From contig CAIJWE010000051.1 in the NCBI GenBank assembly GCA_903824295.1, positions 48,798-112,797 of the forward strand: a stretch of 64,000 bases of DNA, read 5' to 3'. The translations under genes and the position numbers were made by a program. The stretch is from an uncultured Chlorobiaceae bacterium. GTDB lineage: Bacteria; Bacteroidota; Chlorobiia; Chlorobiales; Chlorobiaceae. How positions within the stretch are numbered: position 1 is the first letter of the stretch; each line of letters opens with the position of its first letter. The notes beneath the pieces are model-generated. The model made no database searches. It worked only from the letters and a program-made list of their open reading frames with translations, and was not told the origin of the DNA. Positions 18,428 through 27,357 of the stretch are shown here, one piece after another.

Positions 18428-19219
18428 CTAAAACCTTGCGGCAAGCCCGGCAAGAAAAGTCGTATCAGTTTCAGTTTCATTGAGCCCGCATTTCAGGCCA
18501 AGATCGATATCAAGGTTTTCATCAAGGCTATAGATCACTCCTCCGATGAGAAAAACAGGGTGAACCTCCGATGTTTTATCCTCATTGGTTTCAACACCGA
18601 TGTTTGCGACAGAACGGATCTGGCCGGTCAGGTTGATTTCGGCAGCCAGCGACGCATGCCAGATATCGTTTCTTGCACGCTTATTGTTCTCTTCGATGCC
18701 ATAGTTATTGGTGCGGTAACCCAGATTGCAGTGCACGGCTCCGAGCCTGCCTTCATGGGTTGCAATCAATGTCACCCCTCCCCTCAGCGCTCCGCTTCCA
18801 AGTCCCTTGTGCTCATCCCCGGAAGGTATCGAAAGGCCCGGTTTCAGCGCAAGGCTCATACCCTCCTCTTCAGCTTCGACCAATCGCCATTTCAGTTCAA
18901 TTCCCGTATCACCGAAACCACTTTCGTCAGCTACAGTCACGCCCCCTTCCCTGACCGTGTACCACTGCAGCGGCATGCCCACAATGAGGTCGATGTTGTC
19001 CGAAATTCCATACGACAGAGCCATCCCTGCCTCGCCACCTCTTTCTTGTACCGATAATCCATCAGCTTGCTCTTTATCCGTGGAGTATTCGCTATTTATT
19101 TCAATCTGAAATTTCCCTTTTCCCAGGGTACCAGCATCATCAGTGATGAGCGGATGAGCCGCATAAGCGTTGGTAGAGAAAAACATGGTGAACAAGAGAA
19201 ATAGATTTTTTTTCAGCAT
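18428..19219 (-). CDS. Outer-membrane beta-barrel protein linked to metal uptake
   Basis: The start at 19219 (MLKKNLFLLFTMFFSTNAYA) gives a clean signal peptide and a 263-residue precursor. The mature part alternates polar and hydrophobic residues and ends in AGLAARF, a terminal Phe typical of barrels. The segment HPLITDDAGTLGKGKFQIEI resembles the phenol-degradation MetA-like outer-membrane family (PF13557). It lies between nikR and cbiMQO on the same strand, with a dyad in front of it. A role as an outer-membrane nickel or cobalt channel is therefore attractive but only inferred. Confidence 0.65.
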   Translation of the reverse strand: MLKKNLFLLFTMFFSTNAYAAHPLITDDAGTLGKGKFQIEINSEYSTDKEQADGLSVQERGGEAGMALSYGISDNIDLIVGMPLQWYTVREGGVTVADESGFGDTGIELKWRLVEAEEEGMSLALKPGLSIPSGDEHKGLGSGALRGGVTLIATHEGRLGAVHCNLGYRTNNYGIEENNKRARNDIWHASLAAEINLTGQIRSVANIGVETNEDKTSEVHPVFLIGGVIYSLDENLDIDLGLKCGLNETETDTTFLAGLAARF

Positions 19220-19270
19220 GGCCGGACATAAAAAATTGTGCTTTTTTTGAGGGAGAGCTGAGAACAATGA

Positions 19271-19295
19271 TAGCACTAAAATAATAAATGTGCTA
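19271..19295. promoter_or_regulatory. Candidate NikR-type operator dyad
   Basis: The perfect inverted repeat TAGCAC-N13-GTGCTA lies 52 bp before the start of the outer-membrane protein gene and just after nikR. NikR proteins bind long-spaced dyads, often with GTGTTAC-like half sites. The half-site order here is reversed, so the assignment rests on symmetry and position. A second dyad, CTACCG-N27-CGGTAG (19293-19331), overlaps its right arm. Confidence 0.4.
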
Positions 19296-19349
19296 CCGTT
19301 AGTCAAAAAAAACTTCTCTCCGTCACGGTAGAAGCTGGTTTCATCGGGT

Positions 19350-19757
19350 TCACTCAGCGGAGGACGAGATGCTCAGGCTGAGGTGCTTGACTCCGACCTG
19401 CACCTTGAGGGTTGTGGCCAGTTTTTCAACATCGGAGGCCCGGCCTTTTACCGCAATGATTTCAAGGCAGTGGTGATGATCGAGGTGAACATGCTGGGTT
19501 GAAATAATGGTCTCCTGAAAGTCATGCTGTATGTCAAGCAGCACGCTGACCAGTTCGCGCTTGTGATGGTCATAGGTCATCACAATGGCCCCGGCAACGA
19601 TGCCGCCCTCTCTCCACTCTTTTCTTACCAGCTCTTCACGGATAAGATCCCTGATCGCCTCCGAACGACTTTTATAGTGCTGTGAGCTAATGTGACGGTC
19701 AAAAGCCTCAATCAGTGTTTTTTCAAGGGAAACGCCAAATCGGTAAAGATCGCTCAT
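19350..19757 (-). CDS. nikR: Nickel-responsive regulator NikR
   Basis: The ORF opens at 19784, but the ATG at 19757 (MSDLYRFGVSLEKTLIEAFD) gives 135 residues, the usual NikR length. The N-terminal ribbon-helix-helix domain is followed by the ACT-like metal domain. The nickel site is visible in QHVHLDHHHCLEIIAVKG, which holds the His-x-His and Cys ligands; an upstream histidine in MTYDHHKREL completes the usual set. It should repress nickel import when nickel is plentiful, here probably the outer-membrane protein and CbiMQO just downstream on the same strand. Confidence 0.93.
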   Translation of the reverse strand: MSDLYRFGVSLEKTLIEAFDRHISSQHYKSRSEAIRDLIREELVRKEWREGGIVAGAIVMTYDHHKRELVSVLLDIQHDFQETIISTQHVHLDHHHCLEIIAVKGRASDVEKLATTLKVQVGVKHLSLSISSSAE

Positions 19758-19819
19758 CCGGGGGGTTGCAGGATTGGTGAACAAAACGAGGCTCTCTCAA
19801 CCGGGGCAGCAATGCCGGC

Positions 19820-19847
19820 AAAAAGAGGGCCACTTCCGGCAGCCCTC
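19820..19847 (-). terminator. Intrinsic terminator after nfnB
   Basis: On the minus strand the stem GAGGGC, an 11-nt loop and GCCCTC are followed by TTTTT, 36 bp after the nfnB stop. It separates nfnB from nikR. Confidence 0.7.
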
Positions 19848-19882
19848 CCGCCAAGAGATGCAGAGTCAACTGACTTGAGCAT

Positions 19883-21319
19883 TTAATCTTCTTTTCTGCC
19901 CATCAGCTTTTCATGAATAGCCGCCGCCGCCGTTCGTCCTGCGCCCATGGCAAGAATAACCGTAGCTCCTCCGGTCACAATATCGCCGCCCGCATAGACA
20001 CTCTCTTTGGAGGTTGCCATCGTATTGATATCGACCACAATGGTATCACGCTTACTGACCTCAATATCCGGTGTTGTCTGCTTGATAAGCGGATTGGAAC
20101 CGTTACCGATAGAAATGACGGCCATATCGATGGGAAGAATAAATTCAGAATCTTTGATTGGTATCGGGCGGCGGCGTCCCGAGTCGTCCGGCTCGCCCAG
20201 CTCCATGCGGAGACATTTGGCCCCTGTAAGCCACTGCGCCTCATTGCCGATAAATTCCAGCGGGTTCATCAGCACGAGGAATTCAATACCCTCCTCCTTG
20301 GCATGATGAACCTCTTCAAGGCGTGCCGGCATCTCCGCCTCTGAACGGCGATAGACGATATAAGCATGTTCAGCCCCAAGCCGCTTGGCCGTACGAACGG
20401 CATCCATCGCCGTGTTGCCGCCGCCGAAGACCGCCACATTTTTACCCGTGCAGTCGAATACCGGCGTATCATTGTCGGGGAACTGATAAGACTTCATCAG
20501 GTTAACCCTCGTCAAAAACTCATTGGCCGAATAGACCCCGAGCAGATTTTCACCGGGGATACCCATGAACCATGGCAGGCCGGCTCCAACCCCGATAAAG
20601 ACGGCATCAAACTCCTCCTCGTTGAGCAATTCATCAACAGTGACCGAACGGCCGGCGACCGCATTGGTGATAAAGTTCACACCAAGCTGTTTCATTCCCT
20701 CAATTTCAGCCTGTACAATCTCTTTTGGCAGGCGAAACTGTGGAATACCGTACATCAGCACGCCACCGAGCTCATGCAACGCCTCAAAAACCGTCACCGC
20801 ATGACCCAACTGCACCAGATCATTGGCACAGCTCAGCCCTGCAGGTCCGCTTCCGATAACCGCAACCTTTTTGCCTGTCGGCCGGGCTACCTGCGGCAGC
20901 TCCACCTGTCCGGTTTCGCGCTCATAATCAGCCGCGAACCGTTCGAGATTGCCGATGGCCACCGAGGTATGTTTTTTGGTGAGAATGCACTCCTTCTCAC
21001 ACTGGTCTTCCTGCGGGCAGACCCTGCCGCAAACCGCAGGCAAAACATTATCCTCCTTGATCTTTCTTGCCGCGCCCGCAAAATCGCCATCAGCGATAAG
21101 CTTGATAAACTGGTCAATCTTGATGTTGACCGGGCACCCCTTCACACAGGCAGGGCTTTTACACTGAAGGCAACGCTGAGCCTCCCGCTGTGCCAGTTCC
21201 GTTGTATAACCAAGATTGACCTCCTCGAAGTTATGACTCCGCACCTCCGGATTCTGTGACGGCATCTCCTGACGTGGAATGGCCATACGTTCTTTGGTCG
21301 TAATAGATTGTGCGTCCAT
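19883..21319 (-). CDS. nfnB: NfnB / GltD-like flavoprotein, large subunit of NADH-dependent ferredoxin:NADP oxidoreductase
   Basis: This 478-residue protein has two N-terminal 4Fe-4S cysteine sets (CLQCKSPACVKGCPVN and CGRVCPQEDQCEKEC). An FAD site follows (KVAVIGSGPAGLSCANDLVQ), then an NADPH site (NVAVFGGGNTAMDAVRTAK). It resembles the glutamate synthase small subunit, but the partner gene directly upstream is the FAD/2Fe-2S subunit NfnA. The pair is therefore best read as NfnAB, a flavin-based electron-bifurcating transhydrogenase. In a ferredoxin-driven phototroph it would link reduced ferredoxin, NADH and NADPH. An older annotation for this pair is sulfide dehydrogenase (SudAB). Confidence 0.8.
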   Translation of the reverse strand: MDAQSITTKERMAIPRQEMPSQNPEVRSHNFEEVNLGYTTELAQREAQRCLQCKSPACVKGCPVNIKIDQFIKLIADGDFAGAARKIKEDNVLPAVCGRVCPQEDQCEKECILTKKHTSVAIGNLERFAADYERETGQVELPQVARPTGKKVAVIGSGPAGLSCANDLVQLGHAVTVFEALHELGGVLMYGIPQFRLPKEIVQAEIEGMKQLGVNFITNAVAGRSVTVDELLNEEEFDAVFIGVGAGLPWFMGIPGENLLGVYSANEFLTRVNLMKSYQFPDNDTPVFDCTGKNVAVFGGGNTAMDAVRTAKRLGAEHAYIVYRRSEAEMPARLEEVHHAKEEGIEFLVLMNPLEFIGNEAQWLTGAKCLRMELGEPDDSGRRRPIPIKDSEFILPIDMAVISIGNGSNPLIKQTTPDIEVSKRDTIVVDINTMATSKESVYAGGDIVTGGATVILAMGAGRTAAAAIHEKLMGRKED

Positions 21320-21435
21320 AGTAGTGCTTCTTTAAAAAAAGAGAATTTGAGTGTACAAAAAAAAGCTTCCGCCGGCAGAGAGCCGGGGGCAAGAGGGTCT
21401 CATTGTTGAGAGCCAGAAAAATGCTGGTGAAGGCC

Positions 21436-22281
21436 TCAGAGCTGCTTCTGGAGGTTGCACCGGTGTGTCAATGCTTCAACAGCCTGCCGCTCCTGGGGCA
21501 AATACATCTTGTTCCGGTCAGAGAGGTTTTTGAAATCAACCAGATGAGCGTCAAACTCAGGGCCGTCAACACAGGCAAACTTGATCTGGTTGTCCACCGT
21601 CACCCTGCACCCGCCGCACATACCGGTACCGTCAACCATAATCGGATTGAGGCTCACCATGGTTTTGATGTTATAGGGCCTGGTAACCTCAGCAATGGCT
21701 CTCATCATTGGTATCGGCCCGATGGCAAGCACATAATCGATTGTTTTTCCGGAATCAATAAGCTCCTGCAGTTTCTGGGTAACAAAACCGTGAAAGCCGT
21801 ACGATCCATCATCGGTCGTGATATAGGCCTCATCACTCACCGCACGCATCTCCTCTTCAAGAATCACCAGCTCTTTTGACCGGGCGCCATTGATCGTAAT
21901 GACATAATTTCCAGCCTCCTTCAGAGCCACAGCCGTCGGATAGGCAATTGCAGCGCCGAGCCCTCCGCCGATGCTCACTGCTGTACCAAATGGTTCAATA
22001 TGCGATGGCGTGCCAAGCGGCCCCACAATATCGTGGATGCTCTCACCGGCCTCCTTGCTGTTCAGCTCCCTGGTCGATTTCCCCATACCCTGAACAATAA
22101 CGGTAATGGTACCCTTTTCAGGATCCGAACCAGCAATCGTCAGAGGGATCCTTTCGCCCGTCTCGCTCACTCTGATCATGACAAACTGACCAGCTTTTCT
22201 TTTTTTTGCAATACGAGGGGCCTCGATCTCAATTTTTTTGATATTTTCAGCTAAAAATATTGCAGAAACAATTTTGTGCAT
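21436..22281 (-). CDS. nfnA: NfnA, small FAD/2Fe-2S subunit of NADH-dependent ferredoxin:NADP oxidoreductase
   Basis: The ORF is longer upstream, but the ATG at 22281 (MHKIVSAIFLAENIKKIEIE) starts the domain, giving 281 residues. It belongs to the ferredoxin reductase/dihydroorotate dehydrogenase electron-transfer family. The flavin site includes IPLTIAGSDPEKGTITVIVQ and the NAD site SIGGGLGAAIAYPTAVALKE. The C-terminal cluster motif is GTGMCGGCRVTVDNQIKFAC. It lies 116 bp before nfnB on the same strand. In NfnAB this subunit binds NADH and the 2Fe-2S cluster. PyrK is less likely because no pyrD is near. Confidence 0.8.
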   Translation of the reverse strand: MHKIVSAIFLAENIKKIEIEAPRIAKKRKAGQFVMIRVSETGERIPLTIAGSDPEKGTITVIVQGMGKSTRELNSKEAGESIHDIVGPLGTPSHIEPFGTAVSIGGGLGAAIAYPTAVALKEAGNYVITINGARSKELVILEEEMRAVSDEAYITTDDGSYGFHGFVTQKLQELIDSGKTIDYVLAIGPIPMMRAIAEVTRPYNIKTMVSLNPIMVDGTGMCGGCRVTVDNQIKFACVDGPEFDAHLVDFKNLSDRNKMYLPQERQAVEALTHRCNLQKQL

Positions 22282-22487
22282 TGGTTCCTTGATTTCGTAT
22301 GATAATGGAGAGCTTCCGGTTTTTTCTGGAAAGATGAAAAAGTCATTATAATAATCATTAATTATCCAATATAAAAGGCCCCTTTTCTGATTGCCGTAAG
22401 CAGTTTGACGGCCGGGGGGGGCGTGGTCCGGCAACTCCCGCAAGGGTACTCTCTTGGCCGCCCTGCAATTTTAAGTTGTTATCAAAC

Positions 22488-23093
22488 ATGGTATTTATTG
22501 CCGATTACGGCGCAGGAAACCTCCGATCTGTCCTCAAGGCATTCGATTATCTCGGAGTCAAGGCGATTGTCAGCAGCGATCCTGCCAAACTTGCCGGATA
22601 CAAAAAAGTCATTCTTCCCGGTGTCGGAGCCTTCGGCTCTGCCATAAAGTCACTTGACGCATCGGGTTTTACCGAAGCGATCTCCGAACATGTCGATAAA
22701 GGAGGTCAGCTCCTTGGAATATGCCTTGGCATGCAGTTGCTGCTTACCGAGAGTGAAGAGATGGGCCAGCACAAGGGAATGGATCTGATTGCGGGTAAAG
22801 TGGTTCACTTCAGGAGCGAAACCGACAAAATTCCCCAGATCGGGTGGAACTCCGTTGACCAGCAGAAAGAGAGCATTCTCTTCCGTGGAATTGAGGACCA
22901 CACCTTCTTCTATTTTGTGCACTCCTACTACTGTGAGCCCGAAAACCACGACTCCGTAGCGGCAACCACCTGGTTCGCCGGAAAAAACTTTTGTTCAGCC
23001 ATTGAAAAAAATGGTATTTTTGCTGTTCAGTTTCATCCGGAAAAGAGCTCCGATGCCGGTTTGCAGGTGCTCAAAAACTTTGCCGGGTGCTAA
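22488..23093 (+). CDS. hisH: Imidazole glycerol phosphate synthase glutaminase subunit HisH
   Basis: The ORF track uses a TTG at 22476; the ATG at 22488 (MVFIADYGAGNLRSVLKAFD) gives 201 residues and the usual HisH N-terminus. The class I amidotransferase triad is visible: the nucleophile in LLGICLGMQLLL and the His-Glu pair in AVQFHPEKSS. It supplies ammonia to HisF (not in the window) in the fifth step of histidine synthesis. It heads the run hisH-hisA-scpB-rluB, with a 21-bp gap to hisA. Confidence 0.95.
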   Translation: MVFIADYGAGNLRSVLKAFDYLGVKAIVSSDPAKLAGYKKVILPGVGAFGSAIKSLDASGFTEAISEHVDKGGQLLGICLGMQLLLTESEEMGQHKGMDLIAGKVVHFRSETDKIPQIGWNSVDQQKESILFRGIEDHTFFYFVHSYYCEPENHDSVAATTWFAGKNFCSAIEKNGIFAVQFHPEKSSDAGLQVLKNFAGC

Positions 23094-23114
23094 ATCCGAT
23101 TTTTGTTATTTGCT

Positions 23115-23885
23115 ATGTTGATTATTCCAGCCATAGACATTAAAGAGGGGAAGTGTGTACGACTGACCCGTGGCGACTTCAGCCAGAAAAAAATATATCT
23201 CGACAACCCCCGCGACATGGCCATTATCTGGCGCAAGCAGAATGCCAAAATGCTCCATATTGTCGACCTTGATGCCGCCCTCACCGGCGAGATGGTCAAC
23301 TTTGAGAAAATCAGGGAGATTGTCATGAACATCGACATTCCGGTACAGGTCGGTGGTGGAATCCGCTCCGCCGATGCGGTAAAGCGCTATCTTGATATCG
23401 GTGTCGCTCGTGTCGTCATCGGTTCAGCCGCCGTAACCGAGCCGAAACTGGTCGAAGAGCTTTTGAAGAGCTACACCCCGTCGCAGATTGTAGTCGGCAT
23501 AGACGCCGAAAACGGCATTCCAAAAATCAAAGGATGGACTGAAAGCAGCGGGCTCCATGATTACGATCTCGCGCTGCAGATGAAGGGGATGGGCATTGAG
23601 CGCGTCATTTATACCGACATAAGCCGTGACGGCATGATGCAGGGCTTTGGTTACGAGAGCACAAAACGGTTTGCCGAAAAAACAGGCATGAAAATCACCG
23701 CCTCCGGCGGCGTTACCAACTCTGAAGACCTGAAAAAGCTCAATGGGCTTGCCGCTTGCGGCGTCGATTCCGTCATCATAGGCAAGGCCCTCTACGAATG
23801 CAATTTTCCCTGTCAGGAACTCTGGTACAGCTTTGAAGAGGGTATAAGCATCGATCATAATTTCTCGACGGCACGGAAAAAATAG
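23115..23885 (+). CDS. hisA: Phosphoribosylformimino-AICAR-phosphate isomerase HisA
   Basis: The ATG at 23115 (MLIIPAIDIKEGKCVRLTRG) is preferred to 23103. This 256-residue beta/alpha barrel has the catalytic Asp in IPAIDIKEG and the second one in YTDISRDGMMQG. The phosphate-binding ends are VQVGGGIRS and ITASGGVTN. It performs the Amadori rearrangement in histidine synthesis and lies directly after hisH. Confidence 0.95.
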   Translation: MLIIPAIDIKEGKCVRLTRGDFSQKKIYLDNPRDMAIIWRKQNAKMLHIVDLDAALTGEMVNFEKIREIVMNIDIPVQVGGGIRSADAVKRYLDIGVARVVIGSAAVTEPKLVEELLKSYTPSQIVVGIDAENGIPKIKGWTESSGLHDYDLALQMKGMGIERVIYTDISRDGMMQGFGYESTKRFAEKTGMKITASGGVTNSEDLKKLNGLAACGVDSVIIGKALYECNFPCQELWYSFEEGISIDHNFSTARKK

Positions 23886-23902
23886 GAGATAACCCCCACA
23901 AC

Positions 23903-24532
23903 GTGCAGATGCAGGAGTTACAACTACAGCAACAGATTGAGGCGCTCATTTTTGCCTCCGAAGAGGCTCTTGCCCTCCAGTCCATAAGGCAGGTTATCGG
24001 CATCGATCTCCATGCAAACGAGCTTCACGCCATTGTTGAGCGTCTCAACAGGGAGTATGAAGAGAGCGGAAGGAGTTTTCAGATACACCGGATTGCCAGT
24101 GGCTACCGATTTCTTACCCGGCCGGAATTCGGTGATATCCTCAAAAAATTTCTTGCCCCGAAAATCCGCAAAAAGCTTTCAAACTCTCTGCTTGAAGTTC
24201 TTGCTGTTATTGCCTATAATCAGCCTGTCAGCAGGGGGGAGATTCAGCAGATTCGTGGAGCAAGCCCCGATTACGCTCTCGACAGGCTTCTGCTTCGCGG
24301 ATACATCGAAGTTCGCGGACGAGCTGATTCGCCCGGTAAACCCCTGCAATACGGAACCACTCCGGAGTTTCTCGACCTCTTCAATTTATCAACCGTAAAA
24401 GAGCTTCCTGAACTTCGCGAAATAAAGGAAATTCTTCAGGAGCACGAAGAACAGCAATCCCTTAACCGGATGACAGGCAACGAGAGCGGCTCATCCGGCA
24501 ACGAACAAGCAGGAAACGATACAGGAATATGA
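23903..24532 (+). CDS. scpB: Segregation and condensation protein ScpB
   Basis: This 209-residue protein starts with GTG at 23903 or, equally well, ATG at 23909. It has two winged-helix domains: QIEALIFASEEALALQSIRQ near the start, then SLLEVLAVIAYNQPVSRGEI with IRGASPDYALDRLLLRGYIE. ScpB binds ScpA and the SMC protein encoded about 10 kb away. The last 30 residues are polar and disordered-looking. The stop overlaps the rluB start (ATGA). Confidence 0.92.
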   Translation: MQMQELQLQQQIEALIFASEEALALQSIRQVIGIDLHANELHAIVERLNREYEESGRSFQIHRIASGYRFLTRPEFGDILKKFLAPKIRKKLSNSLLEVLAVIAYNQPVSRGEIQQIRGASPDYALDRLLLRGYIEVRGRADSPGKPLQYGTTPEFLDLFNLSTVKELPELREIKEILQEHEEQQSLNRMTGNESGSSGNEQAGNDTGI

Positions 24533-25272
24533 AAAACAGCAGTAAAGATGATGAAGTAAGAATCAACCGTTACCTCGCTTCATGCGGCATCGCATCACGC
24601 CGGGCCGCCGACCAGCTTGTGCTGGACGGCAGGGTGATGGTCAACGGCGTTGTTGTCACGACGCCGGGTATCAAGGTCAACCCTGCACGCGACGAGGTTA
24701 TTGTGGATGGTGAAAAATTTGCCCAGCCCGAGCACCGGAAGGTCTACATACTCTTCAACAAACCAAGAAACGTCATCACCACCAACAGCGACGAAAAAAA
24801 ACGGGAGATGGTGCTCGATTTCATTGATGTGCAGGAACGTATTTTCCCCGTAGGACGGCTCGACCGGAAAACGACCGGCGTCATTCTGCTCACCAACGAT
24901 GGTACACTGGCGCATAAATTGATGCACCCTTCATCAAATGTGAAAAAAGAGTATATTGCTGAGCTTGGTGAAAAGTTTACTCCAAATCTTCTGCCTCAAC
25001 TGACCGGCGGAATGCGTTTAAAAGATACTGGTGAAAAAGTCAGTCCCTGCCGGGCAAAAATACTTGACGAAGGAATGCAGGTACTGGTAAGCATTCATGA
25101 GGGAAAAAATCACCAGGTCAGACGAATGTTCGAAACCCTCGGTTTTGAGGTAAAACGGCTTGAACGGGTTGCTTATGCAGGCCTTCAGGCAGGGGAACTC
25201 CGGCGTGGTGAATGGCGTTATCTGAGCCGCAATGAGGTTCAGGCACTCTACAAGTTGACGGAAAGCCCATAA
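24529..25272 (+). CDS. rluB: Ribosomal large-subunit pseudouridine synthase RluB (RsuA family)
   Basis: This 247-residue enzyme has an N-terminal S4 RNA-binding domain (INRYLASCGIASRRAADQLV) and the RsuA-family catalytic region with the Asp in FPVGRLDRKTTGVILLTNDG. It also has GKNHQVRRMFETLGF and VKRLERVAYAGL. It isomerises a uridine in 23S rRNA; the RluB-versus-RsuA/RluE choice rests on the scpB neighbourhood, which is typical of RluB. Its start overlaps scpB by 4 bp. Confidence 0.88.
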   Translation: MKNSSKDDEVRINRYLASCGIASRRAADQLVLDGRVMVNGVVVTTPGIKVNPARDEVIVDGEKFAQPEHRKVYILFNKPRNVITTNSDEKKREMVLDFIDVQERIFPVGRLDRKTTGVILLTNDGTLAHKLMHPSSNVKKEYIAELGEKFTPNLLPQLTGGMRLKDTGEKVSPCRAKILDEGMQVLVSIHEGKNHQVRRMFETLGFEVKRLERVAYAGLQAGELRRGEWRYLSRNEVQALYKLTESP

Positions 25273-25310
25273 GCCATCAGCCGGTTTTGTTAACGGATAC
25301 AAAACCCGGA

Positions 25311-27332
25311 ATGGTTATGCGCCAACCACACTTTTTTCACAAACGTCATGCCCTTTGCAGGGTTATGACGTTTCTTCTCCTCACAGCCTCCCCCTGTTGC
25401 ACCGTTCAGGCGCTCGCGGCCGAAAACAGCGACCTTCAGGATCTGCTCAACAATGCCGAATCAGCATCACATATCGAGCAGTTGCTTGATTTGTTTGACC
25501 GGCTGAAAAACAGCAAAATTTTGATCAACCAGGCTGACGCCGACGAGTTGTGCCAACTGCCCTGGCTCACGAGAGCCGATGCCGATGCCATCATCATCCA
25601 CCGGCGCGACAACGGGCCCATTGTCTCCCTGCAGGAGCTCGAGCCGCTCATCGGAAAAGAGAAAACAGCAAACATTGCACCCTATATCCTCTTTAACCAT
25701 GAGAGAGCTGCCCGTCGGCAACCCGGAGCAAAAGCCGCTCTGGTTGATGGCTCACTCTACAGTCGCATCTACTGGGAAACAACTCCCCGGCGGGGTATTC
25801 TCGACGGCTCCTACGCTGGCGAAAACTACAAACTCTACCATCGGTTGCAGTTTTCAGCCCCCCACCTCAAAGCGAGCCTGGTACAGGAAAAGGATATTGG
25901 TGAGCCTGATGTGGCCGACTTCAGTGCAATCAGCCTCCATGCCTACGATCTGGGGCACCTGAAAAGTGCCGTTCTCGGCAACTATAAACTCAACATTGCC
26001 CAGGGGCTGCTCATCGGACAGGGACGTTATTTTTCCAAAGGGAGTGACCCCACCGGCAGCGTCCGCCTTCCCTCAAAGCAGCTTTTGCCCTCCTCATCAA
26101 GCACGGAAACCGGTTTTCTCCAGGGAGCCGCAGCGACACTGAAGCTCGATCCTTTTGAAGTGACCCTCTTTTACTCCTCCAACCTTCGTGATGCCGTCAT
26201 CAACGACGATGGCGTCATCACCAGTTTCAGCTCCTCAGGTTACCATCGCACCGATCTTGAAATAAGCAGAAAAGACAACGTGACCGAAATCATCTCTGGA
26301 GCAAATCTCCTCTACCGCTATCAGGCAGGCCTCTTCAGCGGCAAAGCAGGGGGCAGCATACTAAACTACAACTATCCATTGCTGATTGACGATCATTACT
26401 TCTCCTCGGCAACCCTTTACAGTCTCGAAACCGATCTCTCCTTCAAGCATATCTGCCTCTTTGCCGAAGCGGCATTTTCCGCTCGTCTCTTAGACGCATC
26501 ATGGACGGCAGGCGCGGAGTACGAGATTCTTCACGGTATCAGCACCGTCGCCGCAATCCGGCGCTACGGTGACGGCTACGCCTCCCCTTTTGCCGGCGCA
26601 TTTGCCGAACGGGGGAGTGATGCCTCAAATGAGCAGGGATACTATGTTGGTCTCAATGCAAAAATCAGCAACCGGCTTTCCGTTGCCGCCTATTATGACC
26701 ACTTCACCTTTCCAGAGCTTGGCGTTCATTGCCCGTACCCCTCCGATGGCAACGATGAACGAGTCCTCATCACCTGGAAACAGTCACCCCTCTTCACCTG
26801 GAACCTGCAACTCCAGCATAAATACAAGGAGGAACAGTCAAATCAGGGAACAGCAAGCGATCCTCTCTATATGGCGCTTCCTCAAATCACCGATCGCTGT
26901 CGGCTCGATTGCGATGTTGCCCTTTCGAGGAAGGTGCAGCTCAGAAGCCGTGGAGAGGTGAAAAAAGTTGTCAAAAAGTATCTTGCCGGAGATCAGCAAT
27001 TTTATGGATGGCTGGCCAGCCAGCAGGCAGGGTACTCGTCCGGAAAATTCGGCTTGAAAGGGCGCGTCACCGTTTTTAATACCGAAGATTATGATGCCGC
27101 ACTCTATGCCTATGAAGATGACCTGCCCCTCACCTCCTCCCTCGGCATGTACAACGGGCGGGGCACATCCCTTTTTGTGGTGGCAACATGGCAAGTCATT
27201 CCGCAGATGAAACTTGGAGCGCGATACGAGGTGAGCTGGTACAGCGACCGGGAGGTTTACAGCAGCGGTGACGACGAGCGGGCAACCAGTGCACCGGGCT
27301 CATTCCATCTTGGCTGCTTTTTAACATTCTGA
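25311..27332 (+). CDS. Outer-membrane protein with N-terminal helix-hairpin-helix domain
   Basis: The track starts at a TTG (25287); the ATG at 25311 gives 673 residues with a signal peptide (MTFLLLTASPCCTVQALA). Residues of about 60-130 carry ComEA-like helix-hairpin-helix motifs (ILINQADADELCQLPWLTRA, VSLQELEPLIG). The rest is a long aromatic-rich series of alternating strands ending in HLGCFLTF, a barrel-type C-terminus. This layout is known in Bacteroidetes and Chlorobi proteins of unknown function. The HhH part suggests DNA binding in the periplasm, perhaps DNA uptake; that is inference. Confidence 0.7.
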   Translation: MVMRQPHFFHKRHALCRVMTFLLLTASPCCTVQALAAENSDLQDLLNNAESASHIEQLLDLFDRLKNSKILINQADADELCQLPWLTRADADAIIIHRRDNGPIVSLQELEPLIGKEKTANIAPYILFNHERAARRQPGAKAALVDGSLYSRIYWETTPRRGILDGSYAGENYKLYHRLQFSAPHLKASLVQEKDIGEPDVADFSAISLHAYDLGHLKSAVLGNYKLNIAQGLLIGQGRYFSKGSDPTGSVRLPSKQLLPSSSSTETGFLQGAAATLKLDPFEVTLFYSSNLRDAVINDDGVITSFSSSGYHRTDLEISRKDNVTEIISGANLLYRYQAGLFSGKAGGSILNYNYPLLIDDHYFSSATLYSLETDLSFKHICLFAEAAFSARLLDASWTAGAEYEILHGISTVAAIRRYGDGYASPFAGAFAERGSDASNEQGYYVGLNAKISNRLSVAAYYDHFTFPELGVHCPYPSDGNDERVLITWKQSPLFTWNLQLQHKYKEEQSNQGTASDPLYMALPQITDRCRLDCDVALSRKVQLRSRGEVKKVVKKYLAGDQQFYGWLASQQAGYSSGKFGLKGRVTVFNTEDYDAALYAYEDDLPLTSSLGMYNGRGTSLFVVATWQVIPQMKLGARYEVSWYSDREVYSSGDDERATSAPGSFHLGCFLTF

Positions 27333-27357
27333 TCGCCCTTTGCGGGCAGCAGGGAGG

